Positions 40,243 through 50,336 of a DNA stretch of 64,000 bases are shown here, in pieces (positions within the stretch are counted from its first letter, which is position 1; the number at the start of each line of letters is the position of its first letter). The notes below the pieces were generated by a model. It was not told the origin of the DNA. It was given only the letters and a program-made list of their open reading frames with translations, and did no database searches. The stretch is from Labrys wisconsinensis (GTDB lineage Bacteria > Pseudomonadota > Alphaproteobacteria > Rhizobiales > Labraceae): positions 174,100 through 238,099 of the forward strand of contig NZ_JAUSVX010000013.1 in assembly GCF_030814995.1 (NCBI RefSeq), in the 5' to 3' direction. The position numbers and the translations under genes are program-made.

Positions 40243-41028
40243 TCACTTCTCCCGCGTCCTGAGATAGTCCTGCGCGATCGCTACCATCCGCTCGCGCCCG
40301 AAGCTCGGCTTGTGGCCGCCGTGCACGACGCGCACCGGCAGGCCGGCGAGGCGGCGCATGGTCCCGACATAGGCGGGGATGTCGGCGCCGGGGATGGTGT
40401 CGACCAGCACGCCGTCATAGATGGCGTCGCCCGCCAGCAGCGTGCCGTCGGCCGCATCCCACAGGCCGATGCTGCCCGGGGAATGGCCGGGCAGGTGCAG
40501 CACGGCGAAGCGCCGGCTGCCGAGGTCGACCGCGTCGCCCTCCTCGATGAGCCGCGTCGGCTCGATGCCGGGGCAGCGATAGGCGGCGACGTCGTAGCCC
40601 GGCTCGGGCACGGCGTCGACCAGCAGGCCGTCGACGTCGAACCCGGCCGCGGCGAGCTCGGCCCGGGTGGCGGGATCGAACTGGTCGAAGCCGAGGCCGG
40701 ATGTGCGGCCGGGCCGGCGCAGGTCGTCCGCCTCGGCGGGATGGACGAGGATCGCCGCATCGGCGAAGGCGCCGTGGCCGCCGCGGTGATCGACATGGGC
40801 ATGGGTGGTGACCAGGATCAGCGGCCGGTCGATCAGCGCCGCGAGCGCCGGGCGCAGCCGGCCGATGCCCATGCCGCTGTCGACGAGGAGATCGCGCTCC
40901 CCGCCCTTCACCAGGAAGCAGTTCGCCCGCACCAGGCGGTCGCAGTGCGGCTCGGTGATGCGGTAGACGCCCGGCTCGACCGCCTCGACGGTGAACCAGG
41001 GATCGGCGACGGGCAGCATGGCGGGCAT
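40243..41028 (-). CDS. MBL-fold metallo-hydrolase
   Basis: A 261-residue metallo-beta-lactamase-fold enzyme. The metal-binding HxHxDH is THAHVDHRGG near residues 75-84, followed by HLPGHSPGSIGLW, the second metal ligand block, and GDAIYDG. A glyoxalase II-like or lactonase-like function is possible. It is the first chromosomal gene after the tRNA half, on the opposite strand to the phage genes, and ends 43 bases from the tRNA fragment. Confidence 0.88.
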   Translation of the reverse strand: MPAMLPVADPWFTVEAVEPGVYRITEPHCDRLVRANCFLVKGGERDLLVDSGMGIGRLRPALAALIDRPLILVTTHAHVDHRGGHGAFADAAILVHPAEADDLRRPGRTSGLGFDQFDPATRAELAAAGFDVDGLLVDAVPEPGYDVAAYRCPGIEPTRLIEEGDAVDLGSRRFAVLHLPGHSPGSIGLWDAADGTLLAGDAIYDGVLVDTIPGADIPAYVGTMRRLAGLPVRVVHGGHKPSFGRERMVAIAQDYLRTREK

Positions 41029-41325
41029 GACGGCTCCTGGCGCTTAAGGATTCGCGCGCGTAGCCGCGGCCGATGGCAACGGCCGCGCGCTTCCCCGATC
41101 CCTACACGCCATTCCCCCACCGGCGCCAGGCGGGCTTGCGCGAAGCCGAGACCCTCGCGCCCCGCGGGCTGTCTTCCGATCGGCGATCGCGCGGGACGAC
41201 ACGGGCTCGCCATCGCGATGGAGATTTCGGGACCGCCCCCGGGGCCAGGCCGCAGCTTGAAAAGCAGGGGCAGCCCGGCGACAATCTCCCCGGCTGGCGG
41301 GCATCAGGATGGCGGAGAGGTCCCC
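41029..41325. other. Intergenic region between divergent genes
   Basis: Just under 300 bases between the MBL gene (leftward) and the secreted protein gene (rightward). No gene or structured repeat seen; promoters for both are expected here but none stands out. Confidence 0.5.
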
Positions 41326-41721
41326 ATGCCCCGAGCGCTCGCGGCGTTCAGTGCGATAGTGCTGCTGCAATTGTCCGTTTCCGCCGCCACCGCGGAGACG
41401 TTCCACGTCCATGCCGCGCCGGGAGAAACCGTGGAGGTGTCGAACGAAGCGGCCTGGGACAAATCCTGCCAGGGCGCAGGCGCGCCGACTTACACGTTTA
41501 CCGCCAAGCCCGCTCACGGGGCGATATCGACGCGGCCCCAGACCAAGGTGATCAAGACCTGCGAAGCCGGTCACTGCGCCTGCCTCGGCCACGAGGTCCT
41601 GGGCTCGGCGATCTACTACACGCCGGCTGCAGGCTTTCGCGGCTCGGATACGTTTTCCTTCACCAGCGCCTTTCCGAACGGCCGCGTCCTGCGGCACCAG
41701 GCTCTCGTGACGGTGAAATAG
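41326..41721 (+). CDS. Small secreted protein with Ig-like/cadherin-like pattern
   Basis: A 131-residue protein with GGAGAGG before ATG 41326. Residues 1-23 form a signal peptide (AAFSAIVLLQLSVSAATA). The mature part ends with IYYTPAAGFRGSDTFSFTSAF, the repeat-unit pattern of bacterial Ig-like domains. Four Cys residues in the middle may form disulfides. Probably periplasmic or surface exposed; no partner is evident. Confidence 0.65.
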   Translation: MPRALAAFSAIVLLQLSVSAATAETFHVHAAPGETVEVSNEAAWDKSCQGAGAPTYTFTAKPAHGAISTRPQTKVIKTCEAGHCACLGHEVLGSAIYYTPAAGFRGSDTFSFTSAFPNGRVLRHQALVTVK

Positions 41722-41744
41722 CGGGGCACGGCGCCGGGATCGCG

Positions 41745-41781
41745 CCGGCCGCGGGGGCTCCTCGGGAACGCCCGCGGCCGG
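41745..41781. terminator. Inverted repeat between convergent genes
   Basis: CCGGCCGCGGG and CCCGCGGCCGG form a perfect 11-base-pair stem with a 15-base loop between the ends of the secreted protein gene and mmsA. It could terminate transcription from both sides. No T-tract. Confidence 0.55.
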
Positions 41782-41787
41782 GATGCC

Positions 41788-43287
<1,500 letters not shown>

Positions 43288-43337
43288 GGGCCTCTCCTGT
43301 CGCCTCGACACGGGAGCGCTTATGCCGTCGCATTTTT

Positions 43338-43374
43338 TGCACAACAATCGCCAGGATTGCAGCATCGATGTGCA
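43338..43374. promoter_or_regulatory. Candidate LysR operator between mmsA and its divergent regulator
   Basis: In the 104-base divergent intergenic region, CAATC-GCCAG-GATTG (43345-43359) is an inverted repeat, flanked by TGCACA (43338) and TGTGCA (43369) as an outer pair. Dyads of this size fit LysR-type binding. The region is also AT-richer than its surroundings. Confidence 0.5.
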
Positions 43375-43391
43375 GAAATTAAAGTGCCGCC

Positions 43392-44276
43392 ATGGACTGG
43401 GACCGCATCCGCATCTTCCTCGCCATCGCCCGCAGCGGGCAGATCCTCGGCGCGGCCCGGCGCCTCGGGCTCAACCACGCCACGGTCGGACGCCAGCTCA
43501 CGGCGCTGGAGACGGATCTCGGCGCCCGGCTGGTCGAGCGCCACACCAACGGCTCGCGGCTGACCGCGGCCGGCGAGGCGCTGCTGGCGGCGGCGGAACG
43601 GGCGGAATCGGAGTTCCTCCGGGTGGGATCGCGCCTTGCCGGCATCGAGGAGGCGATCGCCGGCACGGTGCGCGTCGGCACGCCGGACGGCCTCGGCAAC
43701 TATTTCCTGGCCCGCGAGCTCGGCGCGCTCGCCGCCGAGCATCCCGAGCTCGTCATCCAGCTCGTGCCGCTGCCGCGCACCTTCTCGCTGTCGCGCCGCG
43801 AGGCGGACATCGCCATCACCCTCGACCGGCCGACGCAGGGCCGGCTCATCGTCAAGAAGCTCACCGACTATTCCCTGAGCGTCTATGCCGCCGGCAGCTA
43901 TCTCGCCCGCACCGGCGCCGTCGAGCGGGAGGAGGACCTCGCCGGCCGGCTGTTCGTCACCCATGTCGACGACCTCGCCTACAGCCGGGCGCTCGACTAT
44001 GCCGCCACGCTCGGCCGGCTGATGCAGCGGCGCTTCGAATGCGGCAGCGTGGTCGGCCAGCTGGAGGCGGTGCGGGCCGGCCACGGCATCGGTATCCTGC
44101 ACGACTATGCGGCGCAGCCCTTCCCGGAGCTGCAGCGCCTCCTGCCCTCGCACCGCTTCCGGCGCAGCTACTGGCTGGTCTCCCATCCCGACACGCACGA
44201 CACCCGGCGCGTGCGCGCCGTGACCGCGCACATCGTCGCCCGGGTGCGCGCCGCGCGCCGGACCTTCGTGACCTGA
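43392..44276 (+). CDS. LysR-family transcriptional regulator
   Basis: A 294-residue regulator. The N-terminal winged helix-turn-helix is [17 protein letters not shown] with [13 protein letters not shown] at about residues 9-41; the effector-binding domain follows. It is transcribed away from mmsA across a short region with an inverted repeat, the usual layout for a regulator and its target. The effector is not known; a semialdehyde-pathway intermediate is plausible. Confidence 0.9.
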   Translation: MDWDRIRIFLAIARSGQILGAARRLGLNHATVGRQLTALETDLGARLVERHTNGSRLTAAGEALLAAAERAESEFLRVGSRLAGIEEAIAGTVRVGTPDGLGNYFLARELGALAAEHPELVIQLVPLPRTFSLSRREADIAITLDRPTQGRLIVKKLTDYSLSVYAAGSYLARTGAVEREEDLAGRLFVTHVDDLAYSRALDYAATLGRLMQRRFECGSVVGQLEAVRAGHGIGILHDYAAQPFPELQRLLPSHRFRRSYWLVSHPDTHDTRRVRAVTAHIVARVRAARRTFVT

Positions 44277-44280
44277 CCGG

Positions 44281-45177
44281 CTACACGCCCTTCACATGGC
44301 GGCGCCAGTCGTGCGCCTCCCTGAAGCCGAGCACCTCGCGCGCCTTGCGGTTCGACAGCGGCGCCTCGAACTCGCCGAGCTCGCGCGTCACCGGCGTGCG
44401 GGGGGCGTAGCGGGCCAGGATCTCGCGGGTCGGCTGGCTCGTGGTGATGGTGTCGTTGACGGCGTTGAACACTTGGAAGCCGAGCCCGTCCTTCTCCAGG
44501 CAGAGGTGCACGATCTCGCCGAGGTCGCGGGCGTCGATATAGCTCCAGGCATTGCGCCTGCGCGAGGGCGGGTCGGCGATGAAGCCGGGAAAGCGGTCAT
44601 ATTCGTGCGGCTCGATGACGTTGCCGATACGCAGGGCATAGATGTCGGCGCCGTAGCGCATGGCGAAGGCGCGCGCCGTCTTCTCGTTGACCAGCTTGGA
44701 CAGGCCGTAGCTGTCCATGGGGTCGATGTCGTAGTCCTCCTCCAGGGGGAAGCTGTGGAAGTCCTTGTCGCCCTCGGCGAAGCACACGCCGTAGGTGGTC
44801 TCGCTGGAGGCGATGACGATCTTGCGCACGCCGAGCTTCACCGCCGCCTCGATGACGTTGTAGGTCGAGACCACGTTCTGGCTGAAGGTCTCGTTGTCCG
44901 GCTCGATCAGCACGCGCGGGATGGCGGCGAAATGCACCACCGCGTCCGGCGCTCGCGGCACGGCACCGCGCTCGAAGTCGTCGAAGCCGAAATGGGTGGT
45001 GAGCGCGTTGAACACCTGGCCGCTGTCGGTCATGTCGGCGATCAGCGTGTTGACCCCGGGCAGGTCGAGCGGCTTCAGGTCGACGTTGAGCACCGCGTGG
45101 CCCTTGGCGACGAGATGCGGCACGGCGTGCCGGCCGGCCTTGCCGGAGCCGCCGGTGAAGATGATCCGCTTGGTCAT
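44281..45177 (-). CDS. NAD-dependent epimerase/dehydratase-type SDR
   Basis: A 298-residue extended short-chain dehydrogenase. FTGGSGKAGRH at the N terminus is the glycine-rich nucleotide motif, DLKPLD contains the acidic residue that favours NAD, VVHFAAIP is the second motif, and SYGLSK provides the catalytic Tyr and Lys. The ATG at 45177 is chosen; the long upstream frame extends through livM and is not coding. Sugar-type substrate likely. Its end lies 4 bases beyond the convergent LysR gene. Confidence 0.85.
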   Translation of the reverse strand: MTKRIIFTGGSGKAGRHAVPHLVAKGHAVLNVDLKPLDLPGVNTLIADMTDSGQVFNALTTHFGFDDFERGAVPRAPDAVVHFAAIPRVLIEPDNETFSQNVVSTYNVIEAAVKLGVRKIVIASSETTYGVCFAEGDKDFHSFPLEEDYDIDPMDSYGLSKLVNEKTARAFAMRYGADIYALRIGNVIEPHEYDRFPGFIADPPSRRRNAWSYIDARDLGEIVHLCLEKDGLGFQVFNAVNDTITTSQPTREILARYAPRTPVTRELGEFEAPLSNRKAREVLGFREAHDWRRHVKGV

Positions 45178-45290
45178 GTGCGTTTCCTCGGATTGGACGG
45201 TCGCTGCGTCCTGGCCCCATCGACGATGATGCGGCGGAGATGACAGCGCTACCATAGAGGAAAGGTCGGATGATTGCACCCCCGTAGCGA

Positions 45291-46262
45291 TCACTGCGCC
45301 GTGTTCCCGCGCGCGCCTTCGCCAGGGATCTTCGCTGCCCCGGCCTCGCTGAGCAGGCCGCGCGGGCGGTAGAGCAGCACCAGGCAGAGCGCGATGCCGA
45401 TGGCGGCGATCTGCAGGGCGCTGGCGCGGGCCTGCAGCTCCGGCGCGACGAAGGCGGAGATGCCGGCGCCCGAGACGCTCCACAGCCCCCAGACCAGCAC
45501 CGCGCCGAGGATGGCGCCGCGATTGTTGCCGGAGCCGCCGACGATCAGCATGGTCCAGACTTGGAAGGTGAAGCTCGGCAGATAGTTGTTCGGGGCGATG
45601 AAGCCGATGAAATGCGCCTGCAGCGCGCCGCCGAGGCCCATTACGGCGCCGCCGATGGCGAAGGCCTGCAGGCGGTAGCGCACCGCGTTCTTGCCGAGGG
45701 ACAGCGCCGCCGTCTCGTCCTCGCGGATGGCGCGAAGCACCCGGCCCCAGGGGCTGCGGGCCAGCCGCTCCAGGGCGAGATAGACGGCGGCGACGGCGAG
45801 GAGGGCCAGCGCCAGGTTGCCGGTGCCGAAGACGAGCGGCCGGTCGGCGAGATCTTCGAAGGCCCTGGGGATGAAGCCGATGCCGAAGGGCCCGCCGGTG
45901 AGCGGCTGGGCGTTGAGGGCGACGAGATGGATGATCACCGCCGCGCCGAAGGTGGTGATGGCGAGATAGTCGGCCCGAAGCCGCAGGGTGACGGCGCCGA
46001 CGCCGAAGGCGACGAGACCGGCCGCCAGGATGGCGCCGAGCCAGCCGGCCGCGATCGGCAGGCCGAAGCCGCCGAGATGGGTGGGCGAAGCCGGCGTGGT
46101 CAGGATGGCCGAGGCATAGGCCCCGACCGCGACGAAGCCGGCGACGCCGACATTGAACAGGCCGGTCATGCCCCATTGCAGGTTGAGGCCGAGGCAGACC
46201 ACGGCGAAGGCGAGCGCCGTGGTCAGGAAGAAGGCGCCATAGGCGAGGATGGCGAAGGTCAT
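45291..46262 (-). CDS. livM: Branched-chain-amino-acid-type ABC permease LivM
   Basis: A 323-residue integral membrane permease with about eight to nine hydrophobic segments. The LivM signature is GLNLQWGMTGLFNVGVAGF near residue 25, and RAIREDETAALSLGKN (EAA-like cytoplasmic loop) near 190. Overlaps livH by ATGA at 46259-46262. Substrates of this family include amino acids, amides, urea and aromatic acids; the actual one here is unknown. Confidence 0.92.
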   Translation of the reverse strand: MTFAILAYGAFFLTTALAFAVVCLGLNLQWGMTGLFNVGVAGFVAVGAYASAILTTPASPTHLGGFGLPIAAGWLGAILAAGLVAFGVGAVTLRLRADYLAITTFGAAVIIHLVALNAQPLTGGPFGIGFIPRAFEDLADRPLVFGTGNLALALLAVAAVYLALERLARSPWGRVLRAIREDETAALSLGKNAVRYRLQAFAIGGAVMGLGGALQAHFIGFIAPNNYLPSFTFQVWTMLIVGGSGNNRGAILGAVLVWGLWSVSGAGISAFVAPELQARASALQIAAIGIALCLVLLYRPRGLLSEAGAAKIPGEGARGNTAQ

Positions 46263-47167
46263 GCCCTGCCTCCGAACAGGCCGCGCGGGCGCGCCAGCAG
46301 CATGGCGATGAGCAGGGCGAACGCGGCGGCGGCGCGCCATTCCGCCCCGACGAACTGCACGGTGGCGGCCTCGGCGATGCCGATGACCACGCCGCCGACG
46401 ATGGCGCCGGGCACGCTGCCGATGCCGCCGAGGATCGCCGCCGAGAACAGCGGCAGCAGGAGGTCGAAGCCCATGCCGGGGCGGATCTGTACCAGGATGC
46501 CGGTCATGGTGCCGGCTGCCGCGGCGAGGGCGCCGCCGAGCATCCAGGTGAGGCGCACCGTCGCCTCGACGTCGATGCCGGCGACACGGGCGAGCGCCGG
46601 GTTCTCGCTCACCGCCCGCATCGAGCGGCCCGCCTGGCTGCGGGCGACGAAGAGATGCACGGCGAGGAGCAGCACGAGCGTCACCACCACCAGCGCCGCC
46701 TGGTCCGGCGTGACGCGGAGGCCGAGGCCGAGGCGCCGGGCGATCTGCAGCTCGCGGCCGAAATAGACCGGGCTGGAGGAGAAGGCGAACTCGATCAGGC
46801 TGCGCAGCGCCAGCGAGGCGCCGAAGCTCGCCATGACAACGACGATGACGGCGCTGCGCTCGCGCAGGCGCCGGAACAGCAGCGCATCGAGGCCGAGCGC
46901 CAGCAGCGCGGTGAGCGCCATGGCGACGAGACCGGCGAGCAGCACCGCCGCGGAGACGGAGAAGGGTCCGAGCGCCGGCAGGCTGCCGCCCGCGAGCGCG
47001 CCGATGCCGAAGCTGACCAGCCAGGCGGCATAGGCGCCGAAGGTCATCAGCTCGCCATGGGCGAAATTGGCGAAGCGCAGGATCGCATAGGTCAGGGTGA
47101 CGCCGATGGCGCCGAGGCCGATCATCAGGCCGGTGAGGAGGCCGTCGACGAGAAACTGCAGGCTCAC
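46259..47167 (-). CDS. livH: Branched-chain-amino-acid-type ABC permease LivH
   Basis: A 302-residue permease. GLGAIGVTLTYAILRFANFAHGEL near the N terminus is the typical LivH start, and RAVSENPALARVAGID is the EAA-like loop contacting the ATPase. Eight or more hydrophobic spans. Overlaps livM and livF by ATGA-type junctions, so the four genes are one operon. Confidence 0.93.
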   Translation of the reverse strand: MSLQFLVDGLLTGLMIGLGAIGVTLTYAILRFANFAHGELMTFGAYAAWLVSFGIGALAGGSLPALGPFSVSAAVLLAGLVAMALTALLALGLDALLFRRLRERSAVIVVVMASFGASLALRSLIEFAFSSSPVYFGRELQIARRLGLGLRVTPDQAALVVVTLVLLLAVHLFVARSQAGRSMRAVSENPALARVAGIDVEATVRLTWMLGGALAAAAGTMTGILVQIRPGMGFDLLLPLFSAAILGGIGSVPGAIVGGVVIGIAEAATVQFVGAEWRAAAAFALLIAMLLARPRGLFGGRA

Positions 47168-47907
47168 GGGCGCGGCTCCAGCACGGCGCGCCGGCCGCCG
47201 AGATAGAGCTCGGCGACGGCCGGGTCGGCGAACAGGCGGGATGCCGGCCCTTCGTGGCGCTCGCGGCCCTCGGCCAGGATGACGCCACGGTCGGCGATGG
47301 CGAGCGCCGCGCGCGCATTCTGCTCGACCAGGAGGATGGTGACGCCGCTGCGATGGATCTCGGCCAGCTTGGCGAACACGGTCTCGACCAGCTTGGGCGA
47401 CAGGCCGGCCGAGGGCTCGTCCAGCATCAGCACGTCCGGCGAGACGACCAGCGCCCGCGCGACGGCGAGCATCTGGCGCTGGCCCCCGGAGAGGCGCCCG
47501 GCCGGCAGGCCGCCGCGCCCGGCGAGGTCGGGGAACAGGGCCAGCATGTCGCGGATGCGCGCCGGCCGCTCGGCCGCGGGCAGGATGCCGGCGGCGAGGC
47601 GCAGATTGTCGTCGATCGACATGGCGGCGAAGACGTTCTCGGTCTGCGGCACGAAGCCGAGGCCGCCGCGCACCAGTTCGTGCGTCGGCAGCCCGGTGAT
47701 GACGCGCCCGCGCAGCGTCACGGTGCCGGCGCTGACCGGCACCAGGCCGGCGATGGCCTTGATCAGGGTCGACTTGCCGGCCCCGTTCGGGCCGAGGATC
47801 GCCACCAGCTCGCCGGGCGCGACGGCGAGCGACACGCCGGTGAGGATCGGCACGCCGGGATCGTAGCCGGCGACGAGGCCGGAGACGGCAAGGATCGGAT
47901 CGCTCAT
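47164..47907 (-). CDS. livF: ABC transporter ATPase LivF
   Basis: A 247-residue ATPase with Walker A GPNGAGKST, Q-loop FVPQTENVF, signature LSGGQRQ, Walker B DVLMLDEPSAGL and switch His region (LLVEQNA, in which Gln-Asn replaces the His, as usual in LivF). Start at 47907 overlapping livG by ATGA; the longer frame reads into livG antiregister. Drives the LivHM permease with LivG. Confidence 0.94.
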   Translation of the reverse strand: MSDPILAVSGLVAGYDPGVPILTGVSLAVAPGELVAILGPNGAGKSTLIKAIAGLVPVSAGTVTLRGRVITGLPTHELVRGGLGFVPQTENVFAAMSIDDNLRLAAGILPAAERPARIRDMLALFPDLAGRGGLPAGRLSGGQRQMLAVARALVVSPDVLMLDEPSAGLSPKLVETVFAKLAEIHRSGVTILLVEQNARAALAIADRGVILAEGRERHEGPASRLFADPAVAELYLGGRRAVLEPRP

Positions 47908-48737
47908 GCCGCGGCGCCGCCGAGATAGGCCTCGATCACCCGGCGGTCGCGAGCCACCTCGGCCGGCGGGCCTTCGGTGAGCAGCCGGCCCGAGGCCAGC
48001 ACCAGCACCCGCCCGCACAGACGCGAGACCAGGTCCATGTTGTGCTCGATCAAGAGGATGGTGGTGCCGCGCCGGTTGAGCTCGGCGATGCGCTCGATGA
48101 TGGTCTCCAAGAGGCTCGGATTGACGCCGGCGGCCGGCTCGTCGAGCAGGATCAGGGCGGGCTCGGCCATCAGCACGCGGGCGAGCTCGAGCAGCTTGCG
48201 CTGGCCGCCGGACAGGACCCGCGCCGGCTGGTGCGCCAGCTTCGCCAGGGCGACGAAGTCGAGCAGGGCCATGGCCTTGTCACGCGCCTCGCGCTCGGCC
48301 CGGGCGACAGCGCCGGGCGACAGCCAGTTGGGCAGGATGCGCTCGCCGGCGAGGTGCTGGCAGCCGAGCAGCACGTTCTCGAGCAGCGTCATCTGCGGGA
48401 AGGGCCGCGGGATCTGGAAGGTGCGGCCGAGCCCGGCCGCCAGGCGCCGATGCGCCGGCAGGCGCTCGATCGGCCGGCCGTCCAGCAGGATGCGGCCGGA
48501 GGTCGGCGCCTGGCTGCCGGCGAGGCAGTCGAACAGCGTGGTCTTGCCGGCGCCGTTCGGGCCGATCAGCCCGAGGATCTCGCCGCGCGCCAGCGAGAAG
48601 GAGACGCCGTCCACCGCCGCCACGCCGCCAAAGCGCTTGACCACCCTGTCCGCCGAGAGCAGCGCCGCCGGCACTGGCCCAGGATTTTCGATCGCCGCCG
48701 CCGCAGCGGCGGGCGTGAGCCCGGGTCGTGCCTGCAT
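47904..48737 (-). CDS. livG: ABC transporter ATPase LivG
   Basis: A 277-residue ATPase with Walker A GPNGAGKTT, the LivG segment GRTFQIPRPFPQMTLLENV, signature LSGGQRK and Walker B ALILLDEPAAGV with switch His in IEHNMD. The first 25 residues are an extra Ala/Pro-rich extension. It is the first gene of the livGFHM operon; the promoter would be in 48738-48889. Confidence 0.94.
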   Translation of the reverse strand: MQARPGLTPAAAAAAIENPGPVPAALLSADRVVKRFGGVAAVDGVSFSLARGEILGLIGPNGAGKTTLFDCLAGSQAPTSGRILLDGRPIERLPAHRRLAAGLGRTFQIPRPFPQMTLLENVLLGCQHLAGERILPNWLSPGAVARAEREARDKAMALLDFVALAKLAHQPARVLSGGQRKLLELARVLMAEPALILLDEPAAGVNPSLLETIIERIAELNRRGTTILLIEHNMDLVSRLCGRVLVLASGRLLTEGPPAEVARDRRVIEAYLGGAAA

Positions 48738-48889
48738 CTCGATTGTTTCGCCGGATCAACTATGGTCAAACTCGCGCCGCACACTACGGACGGCTACACC
48801 CGCTCGCAAGGACGGGCTCACCGTCATGCGCTGCGCAAACGGGTGGGACGAGATCCGGACGGAGCCTTCCGGCCGGTGCGGGAGTTGGC
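48738..48889. promoter_or_regulatory. Divergent intergenic region of the liv locus
   Basis: The 152 bases separate leftward livGFHM from the rightward TIGR04076, reductase and binding-protein genes. Both sets probably start here. No convincing operator or promoter hexamer pair was found by eye. Confidence 0.4.
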
Positions 48890-49249
48890 ATGGGTGCCGG
48901 GGCGATCGACGACGGCTTCGAGCTCTACGACCTCAGGGTCGAGGCTGTGATCCCCGAGGGCGGCAAGGTCTATTGCGGCGCCAGGCCCGGCGACCATTTC
49001 GAGCTCCGCGGCGAGATGCTGAGCCTGCCGCCGGGCCAGGCCTTCTCGATCTACTCGATCGCCGCCGTGCTGCCGCTGCTGGCGGCCAAGCAGCGCGCCA
49101 CCGCCCCCAACGACTGGATGACCACCGACACCGAGGTCGCCTGCCCCGACCCGAACTGCGCCAGCCGGCTGCGCATCACCCGGATCGGCGTCAGGCGCTT
49201 CTCGCATGGCGAAACGACGGCCGTGCCGCTGCCGCAGGCCCGGCCATGA
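48890..49249 (+). CDS. TIGR04076-family protein
   Basis: A 119-residue protein with GGGAG upstream of ATG 48890. The pattern YDLRVEAVIPEGGKVYCGARPGD, then FSIYSIAAVLPLL, matches TIGR04076 proteins, small proteins of unknown function with conserved Cys residues; here Cys pairs appear near CPDPNC. It overlaps the reductase gene by ATGA and is in a catabolic operon, so a role in substrate handling is possible. Confidence 0.7.
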   Translation: MGAGAIDDGFELYDLRVEAVIPEGGKVYCGARPGDHFELRGEMLSLPPGQAFSIYSIAAVLPLLAAKQRATAPNDWMTTDTEVACPDPNCASRLRITRIGVRRFSHGETTAVPLPQARP

Positions 49250-50301
49250 CCGTCGAGCGCATCGATCTCGCCCCGGGCTACGTCATCTCGCGCGTCATCC
49301 GCGGCGGCTGGCAGCTCGCCGGCGGCCACGGCCCGATCGAGCGCGCCACCGCGGTGGAGGACCTGCTCGCCGCCTTCGACGCCGGCATCACCACCTTCGA
49401 CTGCGCCGACATCTATACCGGCGTCGAGGAGCTCTACGGCGCCTTCCGCCGGCGCCTCGCCGACGCCCGCGGCCGCGGGGCGCTGGAGCGGCTGAGGATC
49501 CACACCAAGCTGGTGCCCGACCTTGCCGGCCTCACCACGGTGACCAGGGCGTCGATCGAGGCGATCGTCGACCAGTCGCTGCAGCGCCTCGGCCTGGAAC
49601 GGCTCGACCTCGTGCAGTTCCATTGGTGGGATTATGCCGTCGCCCGCGACCTGGAGGTCGCCGGCTGGCTGGACGGGATCCGGCGTGCCGGCAAGATCGA
49701 CCGGCTCGGCGGCACCAATTTCGACACGCCGCACGTCGCGGCGATGGTTGCGGCCGGCATCCCGCTCCTCAGCCTGCAGGTGCAGTATTCCCTCCTCGAC
49801 CATCGTCCTGAGCACGGCCTCGTCGCGCTCGCCGCCCGCCACGGCATCGCCCTGCTCTGCTACGGCTCGGTCGCCGGCGGCTTTCTCGGCGAGCGCTGGC
49901 TCGGCGTGCCGGAGCCGAAGGAGCCGTTCGAGAACCGCTCGCTGACCAAGTACAAGCTGATCATCGACGATTTCGGCGGCTGGGCGCTGTTCCAGGCGTT
50001 GCTGACGACGCTGAAGCACATCGCCAGCCGGCACGGCGCCGATATCGCCACCGTCGCCGGGCGCGCCGTGCTCGACCGGCCGGGCGTCGCCGCGATCATC
50101 GTCGGCGCGCGCAACCGCGCCCATGTCGCAGCGAACGCCCGGATCGGCGCCATCCGTCTGACCGACGAGGACCGGGCCGAGATTGCCGCCGTGCTCGACC
50201 GGCGCCGCGGCCCGGAGGGCGACGTCTACACGCTGGAGCGCGACCGGCACGGCCGCCACGGCGCGATCATGAAATACAACCTGAACGCCGAAGCCTCCTG
50301 A
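49246..50301 (+). CDS. Aldo/keto reductase (first of two)
   Basis: A 351-residue NADPH-type oxidoreductase with a TIM barrel. The tetrad is visible: Asp and Tyr in DCADIYTG, Lys in HTKLV and His in QFHWWDY. AIIVGARNRAHV near residue 285 is the cofactor-binding end of the barrel. It resembles the reductase half of the fusion gene at 51693, especially QFHWW and the Lys-Tyr-Lys stretch after KYK, so the two are paralogues. It lies between the TIGR04076 and binding-protein genes; the substrate is not known. Confidence 0.88.
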   Translation: MTVERIDLAPGYVISRVIRGGWQLAGGHGPIERATAVEDLLAAFDAGITTFDCADIYTGVEELYGAFRRRLADARGRGALERLRIHTKLVPDLAGLTTVTRASIEAIVDQSLQRLGLERLDLVQFHWWDYAVARDLEVAGWLDGIRRAGKIDRLGGTNFDTPHVAAMVAAGIPLLSLQVQYSLLDHRPEHGLVALAARHGIALLCYGSVAGGFLGERWLGVPEPKEPFENRSLTKYKLIIDDFGGWALFQALLTTLKHIASRHGADIATVAGRAVLDRPGVAAIIVGARNRAHVAANARIGAIRLTDEDRAEIAAVLDRRRGPEGDVYTLERDRHGRHGAIMKYNLNAEAS

Positions 50302-50336
50302 AGAGGACGGCGCAACGCAAGAGAACAGAGGGGATC

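Noticed and set aside
40046..40267. Open frame running through the tRNA-Gly fragment
   Set aside because: It crosses the tRNA 3' half, which explains that sequence fully, and has no independent support.
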